Assembly (NCBI GenBank): GCA_001464735.1
Contig: LNDU01000056.1
Span: forward strand, 124,001 to 188,000
DNA length: 64,000 bases
Origin: Nitrospira sp. Ga0074138
GTDB lineage: Bacteria > Nitrospirota > Nitrospiria > Nitrospirales > Nitrospiraceae
Direction: 5' to 3'
Below are positions 27,937 to 37,500 of this stretch, piece after piece. The notes below the pieces were generated by a model. That model made no database searches, was not told the DNA's origin, and was given only the letters and a program-made list of their open reading frames with translations. How positions within the stretch are numbered: the first letter of the stretch is position 1; each line of letters opens with the position of its first letter. A program made the translations under genes and the position numbers.

Positions 27937-28221
27937 TCACCTCTCATAGTTTCTGGTTTCGCTTCGGGTGGCTTTCCGTGCCGAGATGATCCGGATAACT
28001 CGATCACTTTCCCTGTAGCAATGGCAGACAATCAGAATGCGCAGCCTGAAGCTGATACCCAGCATGAGAAAGCGATCTTCGTCGCCGGAGTGATCAGGAT
28101 CGCAGAATCTGATCGCATGATCATCGAGAAACACCGTCTGTGCCTCTTCGAATGCCACGCCGTGCTTTCTTGTATTGCTTCGATTCTTTGCTTCATCCCA
28201 TTCGAAGCGCAACTCATGCAT
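27937..28221 (-). CDS. brnT: BrnT-type RNase toxin
   Basis: A 94-residue toxin with the BrnT core: FEWDEAKNRSNTRKHGVAFE, then AQTVFLDDHA, then SARKATRSETRNYE at the C-terminus. BrnT has a RelE-like fold and cuts RNA to stop translation. The ATG at 28221 is preferred; a second ATG at 28236 lies inside a perfect palindrome that probably is the operator. The longer upstream frame is not supported. Confidence 0.85.
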   Translation of the reverse strand: MHELRFEWDEAKNRSNTRKHGVAFEEAQTVFLDDHAIRFCDPDHSGDEDRFLMLGISFRLRILIVCHCYRESDRVIRIISARKATRSETRNYER

Positions 28222-28236
28222 ATGTACAGTGTACAT
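28222..28236 (-). promoter_or_regulatory. Candidate BrnA operator palindrome
   Basis: ATGTACAGTGTACAT is a perfect 7-1-7 palindrome directly abutting the brnT start codon. Ribbon-helix-helix antitoxins bind such sites for autoregulation. The link to BrnA is inferred. Confidence 0.5.
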
Positions 28237-28312
28237 AACCAAGACACCATCGGCAATGGCAATTATCAGGCAATGCGGGAATGGAATGATGAAACGCCCG
28301 TTAGAGATCTGA

Positions 28313-28541
28313 AGATCTTGGTTTTTGCCCCGGCCGTCAGCAATCTCATCCGGGACGCCAAAGCGGTCCAAATCGCCTCACAAATGCAGACGGGAAGAAC
28401 GTCGGCATGCAGACCTTGGATGACGCCATTCAGGATCTCCTCACCAAGAAGCGGATTTCGCCCGAGGAGGCGTACGAGAAATGCATCGACAAGAACCGCT
28501 TCGCCAAGCTCCTCAAGACCCCGCCGGATGCGCTGCAGTAG
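28313..28541 (+). pseudogene. Decayed 3' third of a second pilT copy
   Basis: Bases correspond to pilT 27315-27543, mostly identical, ending at the same stop codon. It starts at LKILV of the PAVSNLIRDAK region. A one-base deletion near 28393 (CAGACGGGAAGAACG against CAGACCGGCAAGAACG) breaks the frame, but homology continues to the TAG. Homology ends sharply at the stop. The BrnTA module lies between the intact and broken copies. Confidence 0.85.
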
Positions 28542-28548
28542 CTAGAGA

Positions 28549-28600
28549 CTGTAATGCAGTAAGGCGCGCCTGCAAATTCGACACGTAGCGGTCTTGCAAT
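28549..28600 (-). pseudogene. N-terminal scrap of a REP-associated (IS200-like) tyrosine transposase
   Basis: On the minus strand one frame reads IARPLRVEFAGAPYCIT, close to the MARPLRIEFAGALYHIT start of RAYT/Y1 transposases. Nothing after this segment is recognisable. It is a short relic marking past mobile-element activity at this junction. Confidence 0.6.
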
Positions 28601-28706
28601 GGATCTCGCTAAGAGTGGTGGCATGTACAGAACAAGATGTGATCCCTCATTTTTGGCCCGCTTGATAGCTGTTACCATAGGTTGGTTACAGCAGTCTCAG
28701 CCCTTT

Positions 28707-29291
28707 TCATAGAGTGCCCGGAATCTGCATTTCCCTGAATATCTGATCATACTTGTTGTATTTGCAAACACGACGAAATGCAGATAGCGGAACTAGCCCG
28801 ATATGAGCAGCCTCAATCATCGGCATTATATTTCTTCCCAGTTCGTTCTGTTGGTTCCATCGCTTGAGAATTGTCCTTCCGTCGACAAAATTGTCTTGAA
28901 TCGCCAAGCGATCCAGTTCAATCCAGATCGACTCATCCCACTTGCTAAAACACGGGACAAACGTACGCCACATCGAAAGCGGATAATTCTGGTTATATGT
29001 CGCCTCATCAAAATCTGAGAAGTCAAAGAGACTCACGCCGCCTATGCTCCGTACAAACGGATAAAGACGAGGACCGCATCCAGTTCCCCATCTGTCCATG
29101 TCAGGTATGGGTGGGTTCGGGAGAATGCCGCCGTCGGCCAAGATACCTTCAAAGCGTTCAACACTAGTCGTGTGCCAAATACCTTCTCTAAGAATTTCTG
29201 GGAACACCGTGTTCCTTTGAATAAGCGAATTGCCTACAACCGTGTCTCGCTTGTGGTTTGATGAATCCGTGTCGATACGCGAGGTAGGCAT
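28707..29291 (-). CDS. Hypothetical protein, weakly ADP-ribosyltransferase-like
   Basis: A 194-residue protein. GIWHTTSVERFEGILADGGI near residue 38 resembles the H-T/S ... E ... IL-x-x-G opening of DarT-like and other ART-fold proteins that bind NAD. The expected later catalytic Glu cannot be placed. The C-terminus, with NKYDQIFREM, is unremarkable. It lies in the accessory pocket after BrnTA. It may be a toxin or effector, but this is a weak resemblance only. Confidence 0.5.
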   Translation of the reverse strand: MPTSRIDTDSSNHKRDTVVGNSLIQRNTVFPEILREGIWHTTSVERFEGILADGGILPNPPIPDMDRWGTGCGPRLYPFVRSIGGVSLFDFSDFDEATYNQNYPLSMWRTFVPCFSKWDESIWIELDRLAIQDNFVDGRTILKRWNQQNELGRNIMPMIEAAHIGLVPLSAFRRVCKYNKYDQIFREMQIPGTL

Positions 29292-29516
29292 GTCAAGATC
29301 GCTTCAACCTATTGGCATCGTACGACACGATTTCACAGGCAAATGCTGCAAGTACTGCAGCAGCCCACGAAGTACGCTAGGTAGCCGTACACCATGGCTG
29401 CAGGCAGCGATACAATCCATCTAAGGGTATTCAACGAGCTTCTTCCTTATTGCCTAACATTCCAAATGAGGGGCACGACCCATCAAGCGAAGTACAGCTG
29501 GCGAAACGTCGCTAAT

Positions 29517-29939
29517 TTACTGCGCAGTTGTCTTTCCAAGCTGGCGATGCCGACTACGGATGGCTCGCAGTGTGTACAAGTGTTTGTCGATCTCTTCCCG
29601 TGCGCTCTTTTCTTGGTCATGCCAACGGTTCAAAAAGTTGTTCAAAGGAGTGTGAGAGACAAAAAACCAGGTGACTACTGTACTGATTAGGACAGCAGTC
29701 CAGAAAAACCATCCAGACAGATCACTAGAATCGCCAACCCAAAGACGGATAGCTCCGCCGACAAGAAGAAAATAAAACCCCAGCACCAAGACATATGCAA
29801 CTCTGTTTCGGAACCACAACCACCAAAACTGCCTACGCAACGGCCGAACCTGTGCCAAACATTCGGCACGCGTGCGCTCCAAACACTCGCGATCCATTAC
29901 GGCGACACTAACAATGATTGGATCGAGATACTGGGTCAT
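29517..29939 (-). CDS. Small two-helix membrane protein
   Basis: A 140-residue protein with a charged N-terminal region, two hydrophobic helices (YVLVLGFYFLLVGGAI and FFWTAVLISTVVTWFFV), and a basic helical C-terminus (KHLYTLRAIRSRHRQLG). No family is recognised. It follows the hypothetical gene in the same direction with a 225 bp gap that holds nothing evident. Confidence 0.5.
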   Translation of the reverse strand: MTQYLDPIIVSVAVMDRECLERTRAECLAQVRPLRRQFWWLWFRNRVAYVLVLGFYFLLVGGAIRLWVGDSSDLSGWFFWTAVLISTVVTWFFVSHTPLNNFLNRWHDQEKSAREEIDKHLYTLRAIRSRHRQLGKTTAQ

Positions 29940-30105
29940 CTCTAGTATCGTCTAGCAATATTTAGACGGACTCGCATAAGACTGGACCTACCAATTTCGA
30001 TCCGCACAACACGCCACAACTCTTCATCATCAACGCGTCAGATCACCGCTCATAGAGGATATTTTCGCAAAAGCGCTCCGGCCGCCTTGTCCTGTTCCGC
30101 ACATC

Positions 30106-30462
30106 TCACCGAGACACGACCTTGAAGGTATCACCAGCCATGATGAGCCCCTCGGTACCATCGGCAAGCTGGACCTTGAAACCGTCAGAATCCTGACCGT
30201 GATACACCGCGACGACTCGTGCCGTTTCGCCTGGCCTTAGAGTCGCTACAACCTTTCCCGGTTCTACACCGGTACTCGCAGACCCAGGAGAAGGCGACGA
30301 CTGTTCGATAAGCCGAACCTCCGTCGGCCTCTCGGCCTCAAGCCAGTTTTCTCGCTCACCGCATCCGACTGAAATAACTGCAGTTAAAACGACCACCCCT
30401 GCCAGGGTGCAGCAATTCAGTAGTCGAGTTGTGACATTTTTAAGCCATATATTTCTCCGCAT
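30106..30462 (-). CDS. Lipoprotein with SH3-like domain
   Basis: A 118-residue lipoprotein: a hydrophobic signal ending ISVGCGERE (lipobox Cys), a Ser/Pro linker, then a bacterial SH3-like module (VVATLRPGETARVVAVY, then DGFKVQLADGTEGLI). Such domains bind cell-wall material or partner proteins. It lies 9 bp downstream of the methyltransferase gene, same strand, so cotranscription is likely. Confidence 0.65.
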   Translation of the reverse strand: MRRNIWLKNVTTRLLNCCTLAGVVVLTAVISVGCGERENWLEAERPTEVRLIEQSSPSPGSASTGVEPGKVVATLRPGETARVVAVYHGQDSDGFKVQLADGTEGLIMAGDTFKVVSR

Positions 30463-30471
30463 ACGCTCCTT

Positions 30472-31131
30472 TCAATAAATAATCCCGCCCACCACCCAAT
30501 GCCGGTCATCCGGGATATCAATCAATAATCGTGTGAGATTCATGCGGGCCAGCTGGGACCCAATTTCATCCTCCGTGAAAGCAGCCAGCAGGGAATTGTA
30601 GAAATCCCGGCGTAAAATATCCGGCTCATTGGCTGCGTACTGATCGACAATGGCTTGCGCCGCTTCCGGCGAGTCGGGGCGGAGCAGATCCATCACCAAA
30701 ACCGGTGCCCCAGGCTTCACCAACTGGCGAAGCTTCTGCCAGAACTGCAACGGGTTCGGCAGATGATGCAGCAGGCTGTTAGAGATCGCGGCATCAACGA
30801 TTCTCGCGCCGGCAACCCCTTCATACCGTTCGCACCGCAACGTAATGCGGTCTGCCAATCCGGCCTGTTTTACTGCCCGTTCTCCCAACTGAATCATCGG
30901 CGCCGAGGCATCGATGCCGACAACCTGGCAGGCTGGATACAGTTTGGCGAATCGAATCGGAATGTCGCCCGGACCGCAGCCCAGATCCAGAACGCGTCCC
31001 TGCGAAAACTCAGGAAAATACTCTTTGAATCGATCGACGAATCCTTGATTCTCTTCTGCAAAGTCAGCCCGCGCGTAAGCCTCGGCCTGCATCGGATTAT
31101 CCATGAGTTCTGGTTCGAGAATACGATCCAT
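30472..31131 (-). CDS. Class I SAM-dependent methyltransferase
   Basis: A 219-residue Rossmann methyltransferase: VLDLGCGPGDIPIRFAK is motif I and QVVGIDASAPMI motif II. ISNSLLHHLPNPLQFWQKL and VMDLLRP continue the fold. It resembles UbiE/biotin-synthesis-type small-molecule methyltransferases. The C-terminal helix with YNSLLAAFTEDEIGSQL is typical. Substrate unknown. Confidence 0.82.
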   Translation of the reverse strand: MDRILEPELMDNPMQAEAYARADFAEENQGFVDRFKEYFPEFSQGRVLDLGCGPGDIPIRFAKLYPACQVVGIDASAPMIQLGERAVKQAGLADRITLRCERYEGVAGARIVDAAISNSLLHHLPNPLQFWQKLRQLVKPGAPVLVMDLLRPDSPEAAQAIVDQYAANEPDILRRDFYNSLLAAFTEDEIGSQLARMNLTRLLIDIPDDRHWVVGGIIY

Positions 31132-31211
31132 TATTTGAAAGCCTTTTCCGGTCGGCAGTCAGCAGTCAGCCTGTCAATCCAAATCAGAGGCTGAAAGCTG
31201 ATGGCTGATAG

Positions 31212-31697
31212 CTAGTCGCCGCTGCTCATCTCCACTGCGTCTCCCGGCCGTACCACACCACCACGCAGCACTTTCGCGTAGACCCGACTCCACCCTGGGT
31301 TTACTTTCTGGGACATGCGAGAGAAATCCTCATCGCGAAACCAACGTCCATTATGGCTGCAGGGCGTCGTATAGCTGGTCACTTCGAGTTGGACCTCCGG
31401 GCCGATGGTTAACCTGACGCCGGGACGCACCTGGTCCCAGTCCAATCCTGACACAGTAAGATTTTCCCCAGAGGATCCGGGATCAATCGGATGGCCTTCA
31501 TCCTGAAGCCGCTCAATCAGTTCGAGAGAATACAAGCAGACGGCACGGCCCGGGCCACCGTGGAACTTGAGGTTCCGCTGGCGATCGCCATCTACTCCTT
31601 TGTCACTCACCGTCGCCTCCAACACGGGAAGCTTTGGAACCCCGCCGTCGGACACGTTGATCTGATGCACATACGGATAGGGCGGCCTGTTAGACAT
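31212..31697 (-). CDS. MOSC-domain protein
   Basis: A 161-residue MOSC protein: a beta-rich domain with GVDGDRQRNLKFHGGPGRAV, then GSSGENLTVSGLDW, then CSHNGRWF. YiiM-like MOSC proteins bind molybdenum cofactor and reduce N-hydroxylated compounds. The ATG at 31697 is 2 bp after the prmA stop; the longer frame overlapping prmA is not used. The conserved Cys near PCSHNG may bind cofactor sulfur. Confidence 0.83.
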   Translation of the reverse strand: MSNRPPYPYVHQINVSDGGVPKLPVLEATVSDKGVDGDRQRNLKFHGGPGRAVCLYSLELIERLQDEGHPIDPGSSGENLTVSGLDWDQVRPGVRLTIGPEVQLEVTSYTTPCSHNGRWFRDEDFSRMSQKVNPGWSRVYAKVLRGGVVRPGDAVEMSSGD

Positions 31698-31699
31698 CG

Positions 31700-32575
31700 C
31701 TACATCTCTCCATCGCACGACTCGGGTCTGAGGAATTTCATCGCCACCCAACCCTCTTCTTCTCGCCAGCCCACACACGCGAGGCCAAGACTGCACAGCC
31801 GATCCACGATCTCAGTTTGTTGCTCGATCAGAATGCCGGAGACCATGATACTCGCCCCGCGCAGCGCAGAACAGACCAAATCATCGGCGAGGTCCAAGAC
31901 CGTCTGCCGATCAAGATTGGCAAGTACCAGATCAGCAGTTGTCCGTCTCCCTTGTGGTAATTCAGCCAACGTACCGCACAGGACTTCAATCCGATCCGCC
32001 AAGCCATTCAGCTCGACACACTCTCGCGCACAATCGACCGCAACAGAATCAATCTCGACTCCAATGGCGGAGGCTGCGCCCAGCTTGACCGCAGCCATCG
32101 CCAGAATCGCGCTCCCAGTCCCCACATCCAAGACCTGCTCTCCACCGCGAATGTCCTCTTGCAGCCACTCCAGCAACATACGCGTCGTCGCATGGTGGCC
32201 GGTGCCGAAGGCTTGCTTCGGGTCCAGCACGATCTCAATATCCTGTGGACCCAACAGGACCGGCTCCCAGCTCGGACGAATCACCAAGCGACCGATGCGA
32301 AGCGGCTTCACCGAACGAGTCCATGCCTCATTCCAATCCTGAGAGGGCACTCGCTGCACCGAGAGAGGGATCACCCTGCTCGACTGCACGAGATCTGCAA
32401 GAATCGACTGTACCGACACCAGCTTTTCGTCATTCCATTGGTCTTCCGCCCAATAGAGATGAACCACTCCCTCGTCCTCCCAGGCGCCCTGAACGGTAGA
32501 ATCATCGAGCCTGCTCAATAACTCGCCAGCATCGAGGCGTTCCTGGATACAGATATCAATCCAATGGTTGGGCAT
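31700..32575 (-). CDS. prmA: Ribosomal protein L11 methyltransferase
   Basis: A 291-residue methyltransferase. The N-terminal L11-binding domain is followed by the SAM fold: VLDVGTGSAILAMAAVKLGA is motif I and DLVLANLD stands where the NPPY/NIL motif lies in homologues. DPKQAFGTGHHATTRM is the PrmA signature. It trimethylates ribosomal protein L11. The downstream MOSC gene is probably cotranscribed. Confidence 0.92.
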   Translation of the reverse strand: MPNHWIDICIQERLDAGELLSRLDDSTVQGAWEDEGVVHLYWAEDQWNDEKLVSVQSILADLVQSSRVIPLSVQRVPSQDWNEAWTRSVKPLRIGRLVIRPSWEPVLLGPQDIEIVLDPKQAFGTGHHATTRMLLEWLQEDIRGGEQVLDVGTGSAILAMAAVKLGAASAIGVEIDSVAVDCARECVELNGLADRIEVLCGTLAELPQGRRTTADLVLANLDRQTVLDLADDLVCSALRGASIMVSGILIEQQTEIVDRLCSLGLACVGWREEEGWVAMKFLRPESCDGEM

Positions 32576-32581
32576 GTGACC

Positions 32582-32675
32582 CCGTAACGGAATTTGTTGA
32601 CTTGATGATCTGTTGATTTGGACCTTTTGCAGTTTCTGAATTCAACAGATCAACAGGTCAACAGATCGACAGATC
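32582..32675. repeat. Short 8-bp tandem repeats with inverted partner
   Basis: At 32643-32674 four 8-mers of the CAACAGAT type stand in tandem (variants CAACAGGT and CGACAGAT). GATCTGTTGATTT just upstream is their inverted partner and can form a hairpin. The block lies in the divergent gap between prmA and the MutS-like gene. Different 7-9 bp repeat families occur in other gaps of the window. Confidence 0.7.
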
Positions 32676-32727
32676 CTCAGTATTGTCATTTGACGTCCCC
32701 CGTCCGTTCCCAGTAAGGTCGCCTGTT

Positions 32728-34587
32728 ATGGCACGCTCCCGCACGGTCCAGCTCGAAACGGCGGTCCGACGAACAGATCGCCTGATCGCTCAAGGCACCC
32801 AGGTCAGCGCGACCTTCACGCGCTGGCGACTGGCTATTTTCCTCGTCGGCCTCGTCAGCACCGTGACCCTCTACAAGCTCGATTGGTACCACAGCGGCAA
32901 TCTGGCCCTCGGCCTCTTCTTGGCCGTCTTCATCGCCGTGGCTGCGTATCATAACAGGGTGGAAACCGGGATTCATCGGCTTCAGCAGTGGAAACAGATC
33001 AAGCTGGCCCAGCTTGCACGCATCGCCTTGGATTGGACGGCCATTCCGCCAAGACCCGGTGAAGCTCCAACCTCTCATCCCTACGCCATCGACCTTGATC
33101 TCTTTGGAGCTCATTCCTTGGCGCATCTTCTCGACACCACCGTATCGGACCATGGCCGAGAGCGCTTGCACAGCTGGTTGCTGAACCAACCCCCTCCCCT
33201 GGCACAGTGGCAAACACGGCAGTCGTTGGTGAAGGAACTGGCACCTCGCTCTTTATTCCGAGATCGCTTGACCCTTGAGGCCAGACTGACAGGAGAACAG
33301 GAAATCAACGGCAAGCGGCTGGCCGCGGTGCTTGAACACCCAGTCGGTCTGCCCAATCTGAATGCACTGTTGGTCATCCAGAGCCTCTTAGCCTGCACCA
33401 CGATCGTCCTCGCATCGGCCACATTGTTAGGCCAGCTCCCTGGGTATTGGATGTTCTCATTCGCGGCGTACGCACTGCTCTACTTCATGACCGATCAAGG
33501 GGAAGAGCTCCTGGAACATGCGGTCGGCCTGCACCATGAAACCGAACGACTTGCCATCGTCCTCGGCTACCTTGAGCAACAAGCTCGGCGACAAGGCACC
33601 GCCCTCGCCTCAGTCTGCGTGAATCTGATGGGAGGAGCCAGTCCCACACGGCATCTCAAGCAGGCCGCACGAACGCTTCACGCGATCAGCATCAAGGCAC
33701 ACCCCCTTGTCCATCTGGCCGTCAACGCCTTGTGCCCATGGGACCTCTGGTTCACTCGACAACTGATTCACACCCAGCACGAGATCAAGCATGTTCTCCC
33801 TCAGTGGCTGGACTGCCTGGCAGAAGTCGAAGCGGCATCGGCTCTGGCTACCTTTGCCTATCTCCATCCCCATTACGCATGGCCAACTCCCGTCATCTCA
33901 ACCAGTGAACAGAACGGCACGACAGCCGTTCTGCATGCCACTCAACTGGGCCACCCACTCCTCCCTACAAAGAGCCGTATTGCGAACGATGTCGATCTAA
34001 CCGGGCTCGGCTCGATCCACTTGATTACGGGCTCGAATATGTCGGGCAAGAGTACGTTCCTACGAACGATCGGCATCAATCTCTGCCTGGCGCAAGCCGG
34101 AGGGCCAGTCTGCGCACAATCGTTTACATGGACCTGGAGCCGCCTGGCCTGCTGCATCCGTGTCGATGATTCACTCGATGCCGGGTTGTCCTTCTTCTAC
34201 GCTGAGGTCAAACGGCTTAAGACGATCCTCGATGCAACTAAGGAGCAAACCCTACCACCGGTGCTGTTCCTGATCGACGAGATCTTCAAAGGCACCAACA
34301 ATCGAGAGCGGCTCATCGGCAGCCGTGCCTACATCACCGCACTGTCGCAAGGACACGGCTTCGGCCTCGTGAGCACCCATGATCTGGAGTTGGCGGATCT
34401 GGAGCGAGCGATTCCCGGCTTGATCAATGCCCATTTTCAAGAAACCGTCTCGGCCGGCGCACTGGAGTTCGATTACCTAGTTAGACCGGGCCCCTGCCCC
34501 ACGACGAACGCCCTGCGGATCATGGAACTGGAAGGCCTGCCTATTTCCTCGGCCTCCCAAATCAGGCACAATGCCCCTTACGGATGA
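32728..34587 (+). CDS. Membrane-associated MutS-family ATPase
   Basis: About 619 residues. Two hydrophobic helices near the start (LAIFLVGLVSTVTLY and LALGLFLAVFIAVAAY), and two further around 250. The C-terminal third is MutS domain V: GSNMSGKSTFLRT is Walker A, VLFLIDEIFKGTNNRER Walker B and the signature, and STHDLELADL the His loop. The mismatch-binding domain I is missing, so this is not a classical mismatch repair protein. ATG 32728 has AAGG upstream; an in-frame TTG at 32683 is an alternative. Its TGA overlaps the next ATG. Role unknown. Confidence 0.82.
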   Translation: MARSRTVQLETAVRRTDRLIAQGTQVSATFTRWRLAIFLVGLVSTVTLYKLDWYHSGNLALGLFLAVFIAVAAYHNRVETGIHRLQQWKQIKLAQLARIALDWTAIPPRPGEAPTSHPYAIDLDLFGAHSLAHLLDTTVSDHGRERLHSWLLNQPPPLAQWQTRQSLVKELAPRSLFRDRLTLEARLTGEQEINGKRLAAVLEHPVGLPNLNALLVIQSLLACTTIVLASATLLGQLPGYWMFSFAAYALLYFMTDQGEELLEHAVGLHHETERLAIVLGYLEQQARRQGTALASVCVNLMGGASPTRHLKQAARTLHAISIKAHPLVHLAVNALCPWDLWFTRQLIHTQHEIKHVLPQWLDCLAEVEAASALATFAYLHPHYAWPTPVISTSEQNGTTAVLHATQLGHPLLPTKSRIANDVDLTGLGSIHLITGSNMSGKSTFLRTIGINLCLAQAGGPVCAQSFTWTWSRLACCIRVDDSLDAGLSFFYAEVKRLKTILDATKEQTLPPVLFLIDEIFKGTNNRERLIGSRAYITALSQGHGFGLVSTHDLELADLERAIPGLINAHFQETVSAGALEFDYLVRPGPCPTTNALRIMELEGLPISSASQIRHNAPYG

Positions 34588-37500
34588 TCACCTCAGCCGG
34601 GCCTGAACCCCAATCTTGCTCCCATCCTCTGCGCGGCCTCCTGATCGCCCAATTCTGCGGGGCATTCAACGACAACGCCTGGAAGCTGATGGTCGCCTTA
34701 CTGGCCATCCGGCAAGCGACATCAGGCATGGCACCAGGCCCGGAGCTGGAAACCGTCGCTCAGACACAAACGGCGAAGGCCTTCATCATTTTCACCTTAC
34801 CATTGGTGCTCCTCTCCCTCGTCGGTGGAACTCTGGCTGATCGTCTCAGCAAGCGGACCGTCATCATTACGATTAAAGTCGTCGAGGTTCTCCTGATGGC
34901 AGCTGGAACCATCGCACTCTGGCTGAACCCTGCTGGAGGAGTGCTTCCCCTGATTGTCCTATGTGGCATGGGCATCCATAGCGCGTTGTTCAGTCCGTCC
35001 AAGTATGGAATCTTGCCAGAATTGATCCCCCATGAACGACTCGCAGCCGGCAACGGTCTATTGGAACTCTGGACCTTTGCGGCCATTTTGATGGGAACCG
35101 CTGCCGGAGGCTTTCTCTTGCAACTAGCAGGAGATCAGACCTGGGTGGCCCCCTTCGCGTTAACCCTGCTGTCGGTGGTCGGTCTTATCACATCATTTTC
35201 CATCCCCCCGGTGTTACCCGCCCGTGCAACCGGTGGCATTGATGCAACAGTTCGCGGAGCATGGGCGGCGATTCGAACTGAGCCGATGCTGCGGATGGCC
35301 ATTCCGATGGAAATCTGTTTTTGGACGATCGCCAGTCTGTTTATGCAAAACGTGATCGTCTATGCGAAAGCCGTGCTCCTACTCTCCGACGCGATGTCAG
35401 GTTTACCGCTCACGCTCTTGTCGATCGGCATCGGCATCGGCGCCATCCTGGTCGGAAAGATTTCGCGCAACCGCGTCGAGTATGGGTTGATCCCCTTGGG
35501 CGCCATCGGTGTGTTTCTGGCCCTGCTCTTGCTCGGACTGATCGCTCCGCCATTACCCGGAACGTTTCTGTTGTTGGGGGGCCTTGGAATTTCCAGTGCC
35601 TTCATCTTTGTGTCGTTGAACGCCATTCTCCAATGGAAATCACCACCGGATCGGCGCGGTGCCGTCATTTCCTTTTCAAACACCTGTGTCTTCGCAGGGA
35701 TTTTACTGGGATCGCTTGCCGGCGGTTCACTGGCCAACATGGGTCTTTCTACCACCGGTATTTTCTTGGCCACCGCCGGCATGACGATGGCCGGCATGTT
35801 GTGGGCGCTCTGGTTTCTCCCTGATACATTCATCCGGCTGGTACTCGTGCTCCTGACACATACGCTCTATCGCCTTCGCATCGTCGGCGAGCACCATGTC
35901 CCACAATCCGGCGGCGCCCTGCTCGTTCCCAACCACGTGTCGTTTATCGACGGGTTTCTCCTGATCACCAGTCTGGATCGGCCAGTGCGATTCGTCGTGG
36001 ATTCACACTATGCCGAGCAACCGCTCTTCAAGCCGTTCATGAAGGCGCTTGGGGTCATCCCGATTTCTACGCATGGAGGAGTGCGGGGCATCCTTCGTGC
36101 ACTCCGAGAAGCCAGCGCAGCCGTTGACCGGGGAGAGCTCGTCTGCATCTTTCCCGAAGGCCAGATCACGCGCACCGGAACGCTCTTACCGTTCAGACGG
36201 GGCTTTGAACGCGTCGTCAAGGGACGGAACGTTCCGCTTATCCCTGTTCACTTGGATCGTGTCTGGGGGAGCATTTTTAGTTTCAATAACGGCCGCTTCC
36301 TCTGGAAGATACCGGAACATCTCCCCTATCCCGTCACCGTCTCGTTCGGCACACCACTGCCCTCAAGCACGACCATCTACGACCTACGCGGAAAGATCCG
36401 CGAGCTTGGTGAGGCGGCCTGGCAAATCCGGAAATCGCATCGTCTGCCGCTCCATCGTGAATTTGTCCGATCCATGCGTCGGTATCCCTTCCGCTTTGCT
36501 ATGGCCGACCAGAACCGTCCGCGAGTCTCGGCCCTCCAGGCCCTGATCGGATCGATTGTCTTGGCCAGAACCCTGCGACCCCATTGGGACGGGCAAGACC
36601 GGGTGGGCGTGCTGCTGCCACCGACTGTCGCTGGTGCACTGGTGAACGTGGCTGCTCCACTGTGTGGCAAAACCATCGTGAACTTGAATTACACCGTAGG
36701 GAAATCAGGTCTGGAGGCAGCGGTACGCCTTGCCGGCCTACGCACGATCGTCACCAGCCGTACGTTCATCGAGAAAGCCAAACTCGAATTACCCGACGGA
36801 CCGTCGGTGATCTGGCTCGAAGACGTCGCCAAGACAATTGGGGCAGGCATAAAAGTAACGGCCGCACTGCTGGCACTGTTTGCTCCATGCCGCATTATCG
36901 AACGAGCCTGCGGGCAGACGACCCCGCTCACCCCAGACAGCCTGGCCACGATCATCTTTAGCAGCGGCAGCACCGGAGAACCCAAAGGCGTTATGCTTTC
37001 CCATTTCAGTGTCGACTCTAATTGCCAGGGTGCGACACAGATGCTCCATCTGTATCAAGATGAACGAGTCCTCGGTATCTTACCCTTCTTCCATTCGTTC
37101 GGATACATGGTGTTCTGGTTCGTGATGTCCAACAACGCACCGATGATCTTTCATCCGTCGCCGCTTGACGTGGCAGCCATCGGCGAACTGATCAGAAAAT
37201 ATCGCATCACCTTCCTCGTCACAACACCGACGTTCTTGCAGCTCTATTCCCGCCGTTATACCCCGGAACAATTCAGTTCGGTACGGGTGATCCTCACCGG
37301 CGCAGAAAAGCTTCCGAGCCGTCTCGCTCAGGCGGTCGAAGATACGTTCGGAGTCGGACCGATCGAAGGCTACGGAGTCACAGAATGCGCCCCCGTGATA
37401 GCCGTGAATTGCCCGGACTTTCGCGCAGCCGGTTATTACCAACCGGCTTCACGACGTGGAACTGTGGGCCAACCTCTTCCGGGGGTCTCGGTACAGATTG

